DNA from: Pogonophryne albipinna
Lineage: Eukaryota > Chordata > Actinopteri > Perciformes > Artedidraconidae
DNA: 64,000 nucleotides
Assembly (NCBI GenBank): GCA_028583405.1
Contig: CM053253.1
Span: forward strand, 17,134,925 to 17,198,924
Direction: 5' to 3'
Within the stretch, counting starts at the first letter, position 1; the number at the start of each line of letters is the position of its first letter. The translations under genes and the position numbers were made by a program. Positions 1 through 13,025 of the stretch are shown here, piece after piece. Below the pieces are notes generated by a model. The model was given only the letters and a program-made list of their open reading frames with translations. It was not told the DNA's origin and did not search any database.

Positions 1-781
1 TGCGCTGAATTCCTTGGGGTCTTACCTCTTACCCATAGCTCTTTATTTGAAGCACTTAATAAGCCTATTTGTATCAGATAAATGGACCCCCTCTGCTTTT
101 TGACATTAAATATATTTTGTATTATGTTATTTTTCTTTATTTTATGGCCAAATTAATGTTTCTGCTAGTTTATTTTGGTGGCATTTGGTTACATTAATGT
201 GTGCAGTGACAATATACTACCGTTTACCTCAGTTTCCATTTTCAATCTAAGTAGATTGATTTATTACTCTCAATGAGATAACTTTGGATCATGACTAGGC
301 ACTTTGTCTTGATGGTTGGTTTCGCTCTTAAAAACCTGCATCTCCACATACATCATACATACATCAACATACTGGCAACCTTAAAAGCCTGCTTCCCATA
401 TTTATTATGCAACATTTTTATAGTAGTGACAGTTAGAAACAATATGAAATATACATATATTGTGATACATACTCATAGACATAAAAGAGAGTGTTATTGT
501 TGTTTAAGGTGACACGAGTGAAAGAAGAAGATATATTTAAAGGAAGAACCAGGCCAAGTATCTTACATTGTGAACCGACAGGTGTTTCACTCCATTAGCC
601 ACACTCCATACACTGAACACAATCTGATCGGTTTTCCAAACTTCCTATTTCCCAACAGTCCCTGTGGGCTATAACTTACACTGCTGTGTCTCTTGGGAAA
701 GGCGGGAGTGGAGCTAGGAGTCAAAGCTTGTTTCCTTTCTGGGCTTCATACTGCTGGCTTATCATAAAATACACAGACAAG

Positions 782-863
<82 letters not shown>

Positions 864-1266
864 TTGAAGTCAATGCAGGCAGCATGAATTCCTCCCTAGA
901 CACAAATCTAAATGTCAAGGATGTATTAGCTTTCCAAAGGGTGACTGCATGTTTCTTTGCAATGTTGCTGATCTGAGTGTGAACCTCGATTTATTATCTA
1001 TAAAAATAAATCTGTGCAATTCTTCGAGTTTGGATTTGCAGCCGACAATTAATTATAAATGATGCCATTTTGAGAGATTGGTTATTTTCCACTGACACTG
1101 TTTAAATAATTTCTAATAGGTTTTCGCTGCAGTTTCCCTCTCGGTTCCTGGAACATACTTCTTAGATCTTTTTCATCTTCATTGCAGAAAACACAGAGCA
1201 GAATTTAATTTTAAGTATACACATACAGTCGGAAAAAAATGCATACACAGTTACAAGCACAACATT
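1..1266. other. Non-coding DNA with one (TG)n array
   Basis: AT-rich sequence with no supported exon. It holds the (TG)39 array at 785-862. The end near 1210 has AATTAAA/ATTAAA on the - strand, which could serve as a weak polyadenylation signal for the - strand unit that stops at 1267. Confidence 0.6.
785..862. repeat. (TG)39 microsatellite
   Basis: Uninterrupted TG dinucleotides. Confidence 0.98.
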
Positions 1267-1932
1267 TTAGTGTCCTTCTGAATATATCAGTTGGTTGCTT
1301 CGTGCATCTTTCTGGGAGCACGTGCAGTCGCCCTGTTCGTTCTTGCAGGCCCAAACGGCGATGAAGCAGAAGAAGAATAGATCTGACATGTTGACAGGAC
1401 TTCTTGTGCTGGCCTTTTTGTCGTCTGCCTTCTTTTGAATGTAGGCATTTTTTGTCTTTTCCATTTCCTCCTTTTCCACCTCAAAAGCCCTTCTCAGCTC
1501 AGACATGGCGTCGTTTTCAGCGTTAAACGCCTTTCTCCTCCTGCATTTTTCCTCAAGCTCTTTCTTGAAAGCTTTTCTTTCATTTGCAATGTTCTCTTTC
1601 TCCAACTGCATAGCATCTCTCGTTCTTTGGATGTCTGTCTTGTCCTGAATGTAGGCCTTCCTCATCATTGACATCTCTTCCTTTTCGATCTGGAAGGACC
1701 TTCTATCATCAGCCATAGCATCATTCTCAGCTCGAAAGGCCTTTCTTTCATGCGTATCTCCCTGATATATTGTTGAATTGTTCTCTTTCTTCTTCTCTGT
1801 CTGGAAAGCGACTCTCATGGTTTGGATGTCTGACTTTTCTTTAATGATGGCCTCTCTGGTCATGGCCATTTCTTTCTCAAATACTTTTTTGTGCTTTTTC
1901 TCCAACTGCAAGGCATTTCTTTTCTCAGTCAT
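1267..1932 (-). pseudogene. 14-residue-repeat coiled-coil protein, C-terminal part (unrecognised)
   Basis: This is an uninterrupted 221-codon frame on the - strand. Eight consecutive 14-residue units of the form R-[KRD]-A-[FYM]-x-x-E-K-x-x-[MI]-x-x-x occupy residues 63-174 (1746 down to 1411), after more irregular units from residue 5. Fourteen residues equal two heptads, so a long charged alpha-helical coiled coil is expected. After residue 174 the repeat stops and a short hydrophobic stretch (LFFFCFIAVWAC) and a Cys-containing tail (CKNEQGDCTC) follow before TAA at 1267-1269. The first Met is not a convincing start, because repeat-like sequence continues upstream in another frame. I do not recognise the family. 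It may be the 3' exon of a broken or fast-evolving gene. Codon order and strand make it unrelated to the ERC2-like gene. Confidence 0.6.
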
Positions 1933-2290
1933 TAGAGCACACTCTCTCTGAAAGGCCTCTCTCGCTGGTCAGGCTCTGCCTTTCCATCTCCAGAGCCTCG
2001 TTGATCATGTTTGTATGTGTCTCTTGACACAATAGTTTGTAGGCTTCTGCCTCGTTCTGCCACTCCAGCATGTTGTTCTCAACAGTAGGATAGAAACATC
2101 CTGCTGTTCTTTGTAAGGCAAAGACGGGCTCTGCATCACTGCAGGCTGGAGGAGATAGTATTCATTACCATCATCGGTAATGAATACTATCTCCATGCTA
2201 ACTAATGTTAGCCTCATGGTACAGAGGGATGTTGTTTCTCTGAAACTGCTGGGCATTTCCATCCAACCAGTAATACTCTTCACCATGAGC
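1933..2290 (-). pseudogene. Frame-disrupted upstream part of the 14-residue-repeat unit
   Basis: Protein-like sequence continues upstream on the - strand but in changing frames. About 2146-1937 reads EPVFALQRTAGCFYPTVENN, then MLEWQNEAEAYKLLCQ and EALEMERQSLTSER, and then runs into TGA. The repeat frame (AFQRECALMTEK) takes over near 1960, within a GA-rich stretch, requiring a shift of one or two bases. About 2205-2085 also reads well in a second frame (ITDDGNEYYLLQPAVMQ), and 2290-2210 in a third (GEEYYWLDGNAQQFQRNNIP). This pattern suits a decayed gene or indel errors. A splice acceptor near 2143 (ATCTCCTCCAG on the - strand) could explain one of the changes. No function is assigned. Confidence 0.4.
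2151..2194. repeat. Perfect 19-bp inverted repeat, 6-base loop
   Basis: GGAGATAGTATTCATTACC at 2151-2169 is the exact reverse complement of 2176-2194, separated by ATCATC. It lies inside the frame-disrupted coding-like region. Confidence 0.9.
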
Positions 2291-4387
2291 TTATTGTGTT
2301 GTCAAAGCACATGAGGTGAATAGACATTCATCTATAAGGACAAGAAAATCAGTATTAACTTGATAAAAAGTGTTAAACACATTTTGTATTCAACCTAACC
2401 TTTTTGGTGAAGTTTAAACTAACAAACAAATATTACAGTGCTTATTTTAACCATTCCATTAAAAATGGTTTCAACCCCAACCCTTTTGGAAACCTACAGT
2501 TCATTACAATTGATGTGAGTATGGGTTTCCTTCCCAACTAGTGCTTATCTCAGAGATAAATTGATATGTCAGGAAAAACATTGTCTTACATTGTCTTTAC
2601 ATTTAAACAAATGAAATACTTACTACCGAAAAAGGTGGGTCCTCCTGTAAAGGTTCCATCAAGGGAGTTTCAGGGTAATATTAGCAAGTGCAGTAGGTAT
2701 TTGTTTGTCAATGTATCAGTGTGTTAAAGATCTGTCTGAAATGGCCAATGTGCTGCTGAGCCTTCCAGACACAGAATTTTCTCTGTTATATTTCTAAGTT
2801 CTAATCTCCAAGATATTTTGTTTCAAAAATGTTTTATTTATAGGAAAACCTGCCTTTCTATTCATAATGTCATTCATACACCAACAATGAAACACATTAG
2901 CACATAATAAAGACATAAAACGTAATTGGAGCTCACAGAAAATGCTCTGTTTTAGTTTAATACATACAGACTAGTTAAGCTCACAAACACACTATATTAT
3001 GAACATTTTTCAATTGAAAAAATAACAAATGAACCACAGAAAGAGAAAACCACAAAGCAAATCCAGGCAGTAGGCTTATAGATTCACATTTATAAGAGCC
3101 TACAGAACAGTAGATTTTACAAAGAAGAAATTCAATTAAATAAAACTTGTGCAACAAACACTATACTCTCCTTAGTTTTTCCCTAAGGAATAATCCTTCT
3201 AGTAATCCACAATTAATTTTCTCCAAAGATGATTGATGTCATGTTAGCTATGGATCCTTGACACATGTACCCTTATCTCTCTCCCCTTGTTTCCTCGCTG
3301 CCTCTCCTTTCTAGCTAAAGCAATATGCCTAAAACCTTAAAAAATGAATACAACAGCAAAACACTGTATGGTGGTTCACCTCATTCTGATCTTTAGCCAC
3401 AACATTATGATTGTGAAATACCAGGAACAAATGAACTTGTTAACATACTGTCAACTGTTTTTATAGTAAATCTTTCTTCAGAAGACAGTAGTTCCAATGA
3501 AAACTGTTGAGGTCTGTGGATTACCCAGAGTAAGCAAGGCATTGTTTCTGGAGGAAGATGTCGATTTTTAAAAGGTTTTGTTTCAATGTTGGGAGCACCA
3601 CCAATGACATTTGATTAATCTCTACTGTATTTTGGTGGCGCCAGAAAACCTGGCCAAAACATACTGAAACTATATGTGAGAAAATATGTTCTTTGTAATT
3701 TGTGTGAACCAACCCTGTCAAGTATTATGACTTATCCTTCCATGGTAGTATTTCTTAACAGAAATATGATGTTCTGCATGATGAATTGAAATCCTAAATC
3801 TGTGTCCAAAACACCTGTGCTTGTCAGACACAATTTGGGAAGCCACATACTCCTTTCGTATACAAAGGAAAAATTACTGGCAGAATATAACCTACACATC
3901 TGTATACAAGGGGAAAGACAGGAATGTAGCTTGGAAAAGTATCTTGTTTCATCTTGGTTTTATACTGTGTAATACATTGTATCCCATAACCAACTTTAAA
4001 ATAAACATTTACTGACACTGCTTATTTGATGTCTGCCCAGAAAAAAAGAAAGCTTTCCTAAATATTGACAGTACATGTTCTGAAATAAAGAAGGGCTTCT
4101 TTGATATGACATCCATTCAATATACAGAAAATAGAAATTGGATGAGAATCGGCTGATACCAGGTCAACAGAGAAGTTTATGAACGTTTTTTTTTATGTAA
4201 ACAAGGACTGTCGTTGCTTTATTACACAATGTGAAGAGGTTCCCTGAGATCATTGAATGTTGTTTGAGTGGCTCATAAAAATTATCAGATCCAAATGAGT
4301 CAACTAAACAGTTAAGAGGGCTATTAATCTTTTTTAAATATGTTCCTCACTGATGAGAAGAGTACATATCTATACCAGACGCACCCT

Positions 4388-4506
<119 letters not shown>

Positions 4507-6499
4507 ACGTCATCATCCTGGAGTGCTTTGAGGGTTAGGCTGATGTATCTGTGTCATTAAGACAAGCTCTCTATCTTCACTACAAACAGGTCCAATTCCC
4601 CACCACCCCAAGTGTTAGTGAGGATGATGCAGGATGATGACAGATCAGCTGGTGTGTCATCATGTGTTTTTCCTTCGTTTGTGTTAATGGGAATGTGTGT
4701 GTGTGTGTGTGTATGTGTGGAAGCAAACTTGCTCTCTTTCCGTCCATAAGGAATTGACATCTGGAAAGCTAATATCAACAGCAGTCTGTAGGATTTTCAC
4801 GTGGGTGTAATACAAAATGGAACATAATTATCTGGGGAAAACAATAATGTAAATAATAACAGGGAGTCAAATTAGTATGTGACACAATTCATGTTGCAGT
4901 TTTATTTATTTCACGAGTAAATCATACCTGCCTCCTGTAGCTTAACTCACTTTGGCTACTACCAAATATTTGAAGTATCAAGAGATCTCTTCATGTATAT
5001 GCAAATGAGAATACTTCAGTTTGACCATACTTATATCTGTTTGACTTCTCTGACATGTGTGTAATGTCCTTTGCGCTTTTCAAACTGTAGTACTTCTAAA
5101 TGGCAAAGGGCCCCTCTTTTGCTCCTCTTCGGTGTGTCAAAAACATCTTCATCACAGAGAGTGATGCTCTACAAACTGGTGAAAGGGCTCCCAGACTGTT
5201 GGGCAGAAGAGAGACAGATAGTCCTTGTGCTAATACTTTTTGAAATTCTTTAAGTGCACGACTGCAGATGATACCTTCGTTTACAGCATGGTTCACTTAT
5301 GGGTGCCCTATTTTTTGGACTCAGGAGAGAATGAGGATTTTTATCTTTTTCTCAGGGGGCCTCTCCATGTACAGTCACTATGACTTATAGCATAGTACAA
5401 TGATGTCATTGCTATAGTTTGAGCTCTACATTGATCCTAATAGTTTGAGGCTGAACTTAACTAAATATAATGAGGTCTTTAAATGAAAAACAAAAAATGC
5501 AAATGCCAGTTTTGTGCGGGCATTTTTGGTCTTACATATCAACGCAGAACAGTGGGCGCTCTGTTCAGGCCCTTGGTCTACAAGACCATGACCAATGCAT
5601 AATGATGCATTTATTTATTTATTTTTTCATTTTAGGTTTTTTGCTGGGGGGATAGGGGTGACTGAGGTACACATGCAGAGCCGGTTGTAGTGTGGTTTTG
5701 GCATACATGTGTTATTCATGTTCAAACATTGTGGTCGTCTCAATCCATATTCATGCTTTTAAAAAGGCTCGCTGTGTGCATGGAAGTATAGTATCCCCTA
5801 TCATGTTTCCTCCCTATAGCAACCACAGACAGAGAGGTTCGATTACCCCTGGGCTGCATCAGGCGTATGTGTGTATGTTTGTGTGTGTCTATCCAGAAGC
5901 ATTCCTTGTGAGACTCAATGGTCTCTCTCAAGGTTAGTTATGAAAGTGTCTAGCTGGTCTCCCCTGGATCGGGGAACCCAGCTCTGTCGCAAAGCACCGT
6001 CTGCCAGACTCTTTCAGCACTTGCTCTGGCCTCGTTTCATCGGCACGGCAAGGCCTTTGATTTGGAAGAAAAGTAAAGAAAGAGCAATTTAGAGATGAAA
6101 AGGGATGTTTCCTAGCCTTCAACATTTCCTCTGTTTCCTCCCCCCTCTTCAATCTCCCTTTGTGGAGCAATTGCTCTTCTGTCTCTTTCATAATTTTAAA
6201 CGTTTTCGTTATTTATAAAAAAAACAACTCCATTTACACGTCCCTTGTCGAATTAACCCATGCATACCATCTAATGAACCAAATGTGTTAACGTTGAACA
6301 AACTAGCCTAGCAGGCTTATGGTGACCAAAACCTACGGTGCTCCTTCCTCTCCCTTTTCTCTCCCTCCTCCCACATGTTTTACACACCGCCGAAAATACA
6401 CTGGCACGTTTGAGTTTGATGCATATGGATTGAGAGGGGAAGTGCTGCATGTTGATAGAAAGGAAAATATTAGTTCAGCATTGGCACAGAGTTGAGTGG

Positions 6500-6692
<193 letters not shown>

Positions 6693-7796
6693 CAAAGCAT
6701 TTCTTTCTGCTTTTGTGTCCAGGCAGGTATGATAGAAGATTACTTCCTTCTCCAAATTTAAAATACTTCCTTAAAGTCATAATAAATGTTTGTGCCTAAA
6801 AAGGTGATAATGTTCCATGATCACCCTTGAAATTGCTGGATGCCAGAGGTCGGGATTATTATTATGTTGAATATTGTCAAGTGCAGCAGGTTGGCATCAA
6901 GTGCTTGATCAGATTCTTAATCTTTTGAACTTAATATTAATTGAGATATTTCCTGATCTGAATCCGGATACTGCTAAATGTAGACATATCTGTGTTCTAT
7001 ATTGCCACTTCAGACAACACTGAATACTGATCAAATAATTAATAAGTGACATACCTAATCTAGGTCCACTCTAGTGTAAACTACAAGTATTAAAGGGTAA
7101 ATAATGATGTGTGTGTAACAGTTGTATTTCAGAGACCCCTCTATTTCTTCACAGAACATGTACGTTTCTGTGTGTATTTGATCTTGATAGAGCTTGTGAT
7201 GAGGCCACCAATGCCTTTCATCCTAATGGATTCCATCTGACCAATCACAGTGCAGAGACACGGCCACAGATAAGCCCGTTGGAGCTGGGGAGGTTCCGGT
7301 AAATGATAGGCCCCCCCTACATCCCCCTTCTGCTACTATCTGCAATCAGCCTGGTTAATGGTGAGAGCCTGAGGCCGGCTGATTGGAGCCAGGCTACACA
7401 TCAGTCAAGACAAACCCAGTGTCGGGCCACATGTCAGGCTGCAGCTATTCAAGTCCGTCTTCCTCCTGACCACAACACGTGCACTGCAGTAGAATAATTC
7501 AGACTTGTTTGATGATGAAGAAGTTAAACCTTACTGTATCTTGATGATGACACCAGCCATAACTCAGGCTGACCTGTTTCGACCCAATCTGTTGGCAGTC
7601 AAGTGTTGGTAATTCATACTTCCAGATCTGAGGCAGGCCCTTCAGTTAAAGTTTCTGTTACAGTGGGTCACAGTTGGACCTCTCTCATTTGGACTGTATG
7701 GAGTATTTGACCTGTCTGACCAGATCACTGTAGAGTGTGCCGGGGTCAAAAGCTACAGGTTGACACATGGCTGCAGTGGTCCTCGCCGGGTGGCCA

Positions 7797-7935
7797 CCTT
7801 TTCTTTCTTTCTTCCTTTCACGCTTTTTGCTTTCTTTCTCTCTTGCCTTCTTCCTTTTCTTTCTGGAATTATTTTGGGTTTCTTTCTTTCTTATTATGTT
7901 TTGTTCTATCTTTCCTGGTTTCTTTCTTTCATTCT
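7797..7935. repeat. Pyrimidine-rich CTTT-type tract
   Basis: Irregular CTTT/CTTC repeats on the + strand; homopurine on the - strand. Confidence 0.85.
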
Positions 7936-8524
7936 CTGAGATCAAAGGATTCCAATTCCCTCTCTACAAAGGAGAAGAAGAAAATAATTAATACTAATGG
8001 TGCTGGAAGCAGAGGAATAAAGTGTTGGGGTAATTACCCAGCAATCACTGCAGCATTCCGCAGCTGAGGGGGGCAGAGATAGGGTCTTGAGCCTAAAGAG
8101 CATGTACATGGATCAACTTGGCCGGCACACACACAGACACACTCACACTCACGTACAGCCTAGCTTGCACAAGTGCAATCTGTCTTTATTGAACAGCTCT
8201 GGGGTCTGCAGGAGTCTCTCCCTGCTCTTTTTGCGCTGTGGTCCACCAGGAGAAATCACTATGAAAACAACACTCGCTTTGTCTTTCTTAATGTTTCTCT
8301 GACTTTTTCTGAGTGCATGTCTGCAACTCTGTGTAAGTCTATTCCAACATAGATGTTTGTTAATCTTTGATATGTATGAATGCAGTGGAGGGTCTCTGTG
8401 TGAATGACTTTCTGGAGGAATGTGTGGGGAGAGGGGGAGGATGTCTGCTTGTCATATGTGTAAGTGCTACACACAGCCCCCATCGCTGAATCTGGCCCAA
8501 CGTTCATGATAATAATCTAAGCCT

Positions 8525-8646
<122 letters not shown>

Positions 8647-9915
8647 TCCTCAGAGATCAGTACTGTATGTTAGAATAAACCACATGTTACAATGGACGTA
8701 CAGAATTAGATAAGTTGATACGGTTTCCTGTTTGTGTATGTAAGTGCATATGCAAATGTGAACACACAAACAGTAGGCTTCATTTATCAAGCTACCTAAA
8801 TGTTTTCTTTCAGTTACTGTACATTAGGATTGATCAGAGTTGTAGTTTTTCACACTAAACACAAAACGTTTTTTGTAATTTAAACAGGAATTGTGAACAG
8901 TTTGTTCTCCAGGGAAGAAATGTCTAAGAAAGATAAATTGCAGCTCATATATTCACACATATTTCAGGTGTACCTGTGGCTCGGACGGAAAAAAAGGCAA
9001 TAATGTTTTTTTGATATAATATCTTTATTACATTTTTATACAAATACAACACATAAGAACAGCTCAGACATGATATGACAAGTAAGGTGCGTAGATAATA
9101 ATAAGAAATAAAAAACACTGTACAATGTAGGGATCCCCAACCTCTACCATTCTCGCAATAATGTTTACATTCAAAGATTATTAGTTTTTAGGAAGTGTTT
9201 TTTGAAAAGGCAGCTGCTACTTCTTGCTTTCTGAGAAGTATTTGTTCTTTTCCAAAGGTTATCTGTGAAGCACTGTTTTGAACTTTGTGACAATATACGA
9301 CTTATTTTTGTCACTGACCAGGGCAACCAACCTGTTGAGATAAACTGGGTCTGAATTTTTGCAGACTGTGACTGTGATGAGATTTTAGCCTACACACAAT
9401 ATTAAAATAATTCAGTTCCTCTCAACTTAATGATGGTTGCTGCATTCATTTGTCATGGCTAGACTATTGACAGTTTTTTGGCCCCCTATCTTTTAAGCAT
9501 GCAGTGATTTGGTTTTTGATTTCCAGTTCCAACTGTTTTTCAAATATTTCATGTTACAACTCATGAATAAATATGTAATCAGTTCTTGTAATCTGCAATT
9601 TGATGTTAAATTATAACCTTTGTGAAGCCGAAAGCCCAGCACTTTTGGTTGCTAAGTGATTTGTGTTTTTTCTGGAGACATTTTCTTTTTCAAATCTCTT
9701 TTTCCGGCCTATTTTATATAATTGGTGTGTTCTGCTTTCCTTTATGTAATGTTGTTGCTATGGTTCTTTTTTACAACTAAGGTCATGTAATGGGGTCACT
9801 TCCAAATTAGGAATTATTGGGATTTATTCTTGTATGCACACAGATAACCTCATGTATCTGAACCTATATATTAAAAGCTACTAAAGATATACAACAAAAC
9901 ATCAACGACAACAAA

Positions 9916-9917
<2 letters not shown>

Positions 9918-9965
<48 letters not shown>

Positions 9966-10011
9966 GTGTATTTAGATATATATATACACATCAACTATAT
10001 ATATATATATA
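9918..10011. repeat. (AT)n microsatellite, two blocks
   Basis: TA repeats at about 9918-9962 and again at 9996-10011 with a short non-repeat spacer. Confidence 0.95.
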
Positions 10012-10088
10012 TCCATGATTGTTACTCTGTTTTCATGAAGTATGTGTATATGTTTACACGCCTGTGTGCTTGCATTCAAATGAGAGAG

Positions 10089-10097
10089 TGTGTGTGT

Positions 10098-10137
<40 letters not shown>
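10089..10137. repeat. Interrupted (TG)n microsatellite
   Basis: TG units with one TC interruption near 10101. Confidence 0.95.
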
Positions 10138-10138
<1 letters not shown>

Positions 10139-12962
10139 GCTAATAGACACTGGGAACCTTTGTATTTCTGAACAGGCGCTGGTGGTTAGGAGCAGAATAA
10201 ATGTTGGGGCGAGCTGCTGTGAGTCACAGGCCTCAGTCATAATCGTAGTGAAACCCGTAGAAAATGATGTCTCTTTCGTTTGGTCTAACTTCTGCCTCGA
10301 CAAACCATTTATTTCCTTGGCTGTAAGATTGACGAGAAGCTGCCTGTTGGCTTTTCAAAACTAGATTCTGCTTTTGCATGGCCCTTTTTGGTTTGGAGGA
10401 GTAGCAGTTCAGGTAGAGAAGAGCACAGCACATATACAAAGGCATGTACACATGCAGTGGCACAATACATGTTTTTGTGCAAATGTGCCCAGTGCACTTC
10501 TGCAGGTTAATGTTGGCAAACAGTTCGAAAAGGCGTAGCAATAGGATTTCCTTTCATTCTTTTATCAAACACTCTTTGACATACAGCAAAGTGTCCTTGA
10601 CAGAAATAAAGAATGAGCTCTACTTAGAAAAGTGTGAATGATTTCAGAACGTGAGCATTGTGACCCACCCTTCTTTTTCTCCCTCTCTTGGGCACCACTC
10701 GTCTTATGAAGTCATTTTGCTCGGTCGTTCTGGTCGATAACAGATGAGTAATGACTCCTCGAGCAAAGCAACATGACATCAGGAAGGTCATTCGAGGGGA
10801 ATAGGCGAAAGGTGTAATTTTCTGCTTAAAGGTCTTTGTGACACATTGTCCTTTACATTCCCAGACAGTTGAATCACATGTCTGTAGACATTTGATGAGG
10901 ACTTCACAGCTTTGAGTAATAGTGGCAGATACCTCAGTACTTTCAGGAGCTCAGTTTATTTTTGCTTACAATTTTATTTTAAGCTACTGATATTATCTCT
11001 AATAAAAAGGTGACTTATGGGACTTCTGGGTATCTCTTCTGTGTTATATTGCCCTGATAAAGAGGTGTCACATATATCGAGTTCACTTATTCCAAACTTT
11101 GGAAATGTGAGTCTCCTCTGTGGTCTGTCCAACTCTGCTGTCCTCGTGCAGGGGATGCTTGGGGACACACACAATAACACATCACTTTTTATTTTAAATG
11201 AACTCGGAGTTGCCATAAGTGGATATATGAGCATGTTGCAGAAAATGACCACATGGGGGCGCCAGCTTACACAGTATCAGTGTTTTCTCAGTCTGCCAGA
11301 GTTGCCCATATTGCCCTGCTTTAGAGCCATAGAAGGGGTGGTGGTGCAACAGGGGTTAAGTGAAGTTTAGGTACACCCTCTCCACTGAAAAGTTCACTAT
11401 CTTCCCTCAACTTCATGACCAATCTGTGTTTCTATTTGAAGAGCCACATCTGAGTGCTGAGCAGCAGGAGGAAGTCCGTTATTAAACTCTGAATCATCAC
11501 GCTCTAATGGCAGGACATGTGGAACAGTATACAGGTGTACATGTTATTATGACACATCAATATATAAACACACACCATTTTGTATGCACATGTTTTACTT
11601 GGATTGCACTATGTGGTATTGGAGTACTTAAAGTAGCTGAATGATATTTCCAGAACATGATCTTTCATGGTGTTTCTAGGTCTGACTGACCTAGATTTCT
11701 CCGGGGAGGTTCACACTGTTACTACATATTGTTCTGTTTGCGGTTATCCTCCTTCTGAGTATTTGGGTGTTGCTGTACGTGTGTGTCTGGTTAAATGCAT
11801 TCATATCAGTGCCAGGATCTTTACTTCTGTCTTTGTCATATTTTCAGAGCTGATGACAAGCGCAGAGAAATGTGCCGTTCAGAAAGGGCGACCAATTATT
11901 GTTTGGTATTTTTATTGGTCCAAAAGAGTTTTAAAAATACAAACGTTTGTATTTTTATGGCGGTCACGCTCAGTACTGGTCTCCTTTGTGTGCTGTAGAA
12001 ATGATTCCACTGGAGGCCATCGAGTTTTAGTTCCTAGTTTGGGTGGAAGACAAATGGGTTGACCGGGTTTGTGGTTCCTCTCCGGAACAAACCGCTTTTA
12101 GATCACAATTTTTCGCCAGAGACACAGGACCTGATACTGTTTCACTAACTTCTCTCCCAAAACATTAGAGCTCAGCTTGTCCTAATCATGATGATACACG
12201 ACAGACTGCAACAAAAAAGCTCCAAAGCCTACTATCTGTCTCATATCTATGAATTTTACATGCCATATTTGCTTTGGTTTTGTTTCACTTGTGACAATAT
12301 TAAAGCCCCTTGAAACAAGTTGGTAAGTCAATTACAATATGACTGAAGCCAGCACCAACAAGTATATAATGGATAATCTGTTTGTTTATGTGAACAATTT
12401 TTGTTCCTGTATGTTGTATTTGCTGGGCTTTGTTTGCCATTATCAAAACAGCCTTACACAGGAAAGTGGGGAAGAGAATGGGGATAATATGCAGCAAAAT
12501 GCTATGGGCTACTGGAGTTAGGACTCAACATTAATACATCAGCACCCCTATCCACTAGGTGAGCAAGGGTGCCCATTTTTTACATAGTAATATCAATGAT
12601 TCATGAAAAATCAACTACTGTCTTGAAAGATTAATGTCATGTCTGAAGTCACGGTTGGTTAAAGGTTATTGAGCTTCAACACATTTAAGGAAAACGTGGT
12701 CCTGTCCTATCATCTTGGTGATAAGGTTATCAGAGTCAAACCGTATGGCTGTAAACAGTGAGGAGCCATGTGTGTGGGAGACGACTGAAACAGACGTCAC
12801 GATTCCTCAGGAGGATACACTCACTGAGACAGACAGTCCACACCGCAGTCCATGGCTCAGAGAGTCGGAGTAGCTGCCTATCGTAGGTGGTCTGCTTCAG
12901 CGGGAGGTGTGTGTGGTGGGAGAGTGGGATGACATATGCGCGGTGGTTTAATGATAAAAGTC

Positions 12963-13021
<59 letters not shown>
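12963..13021. repeat. Compound (TG)n(AG)n microsatellite
   Basis: About 9 TG units run directly into about 21 AG units. Confidence 0.97.
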
Positions 13022-13025
<4 letters not shown>

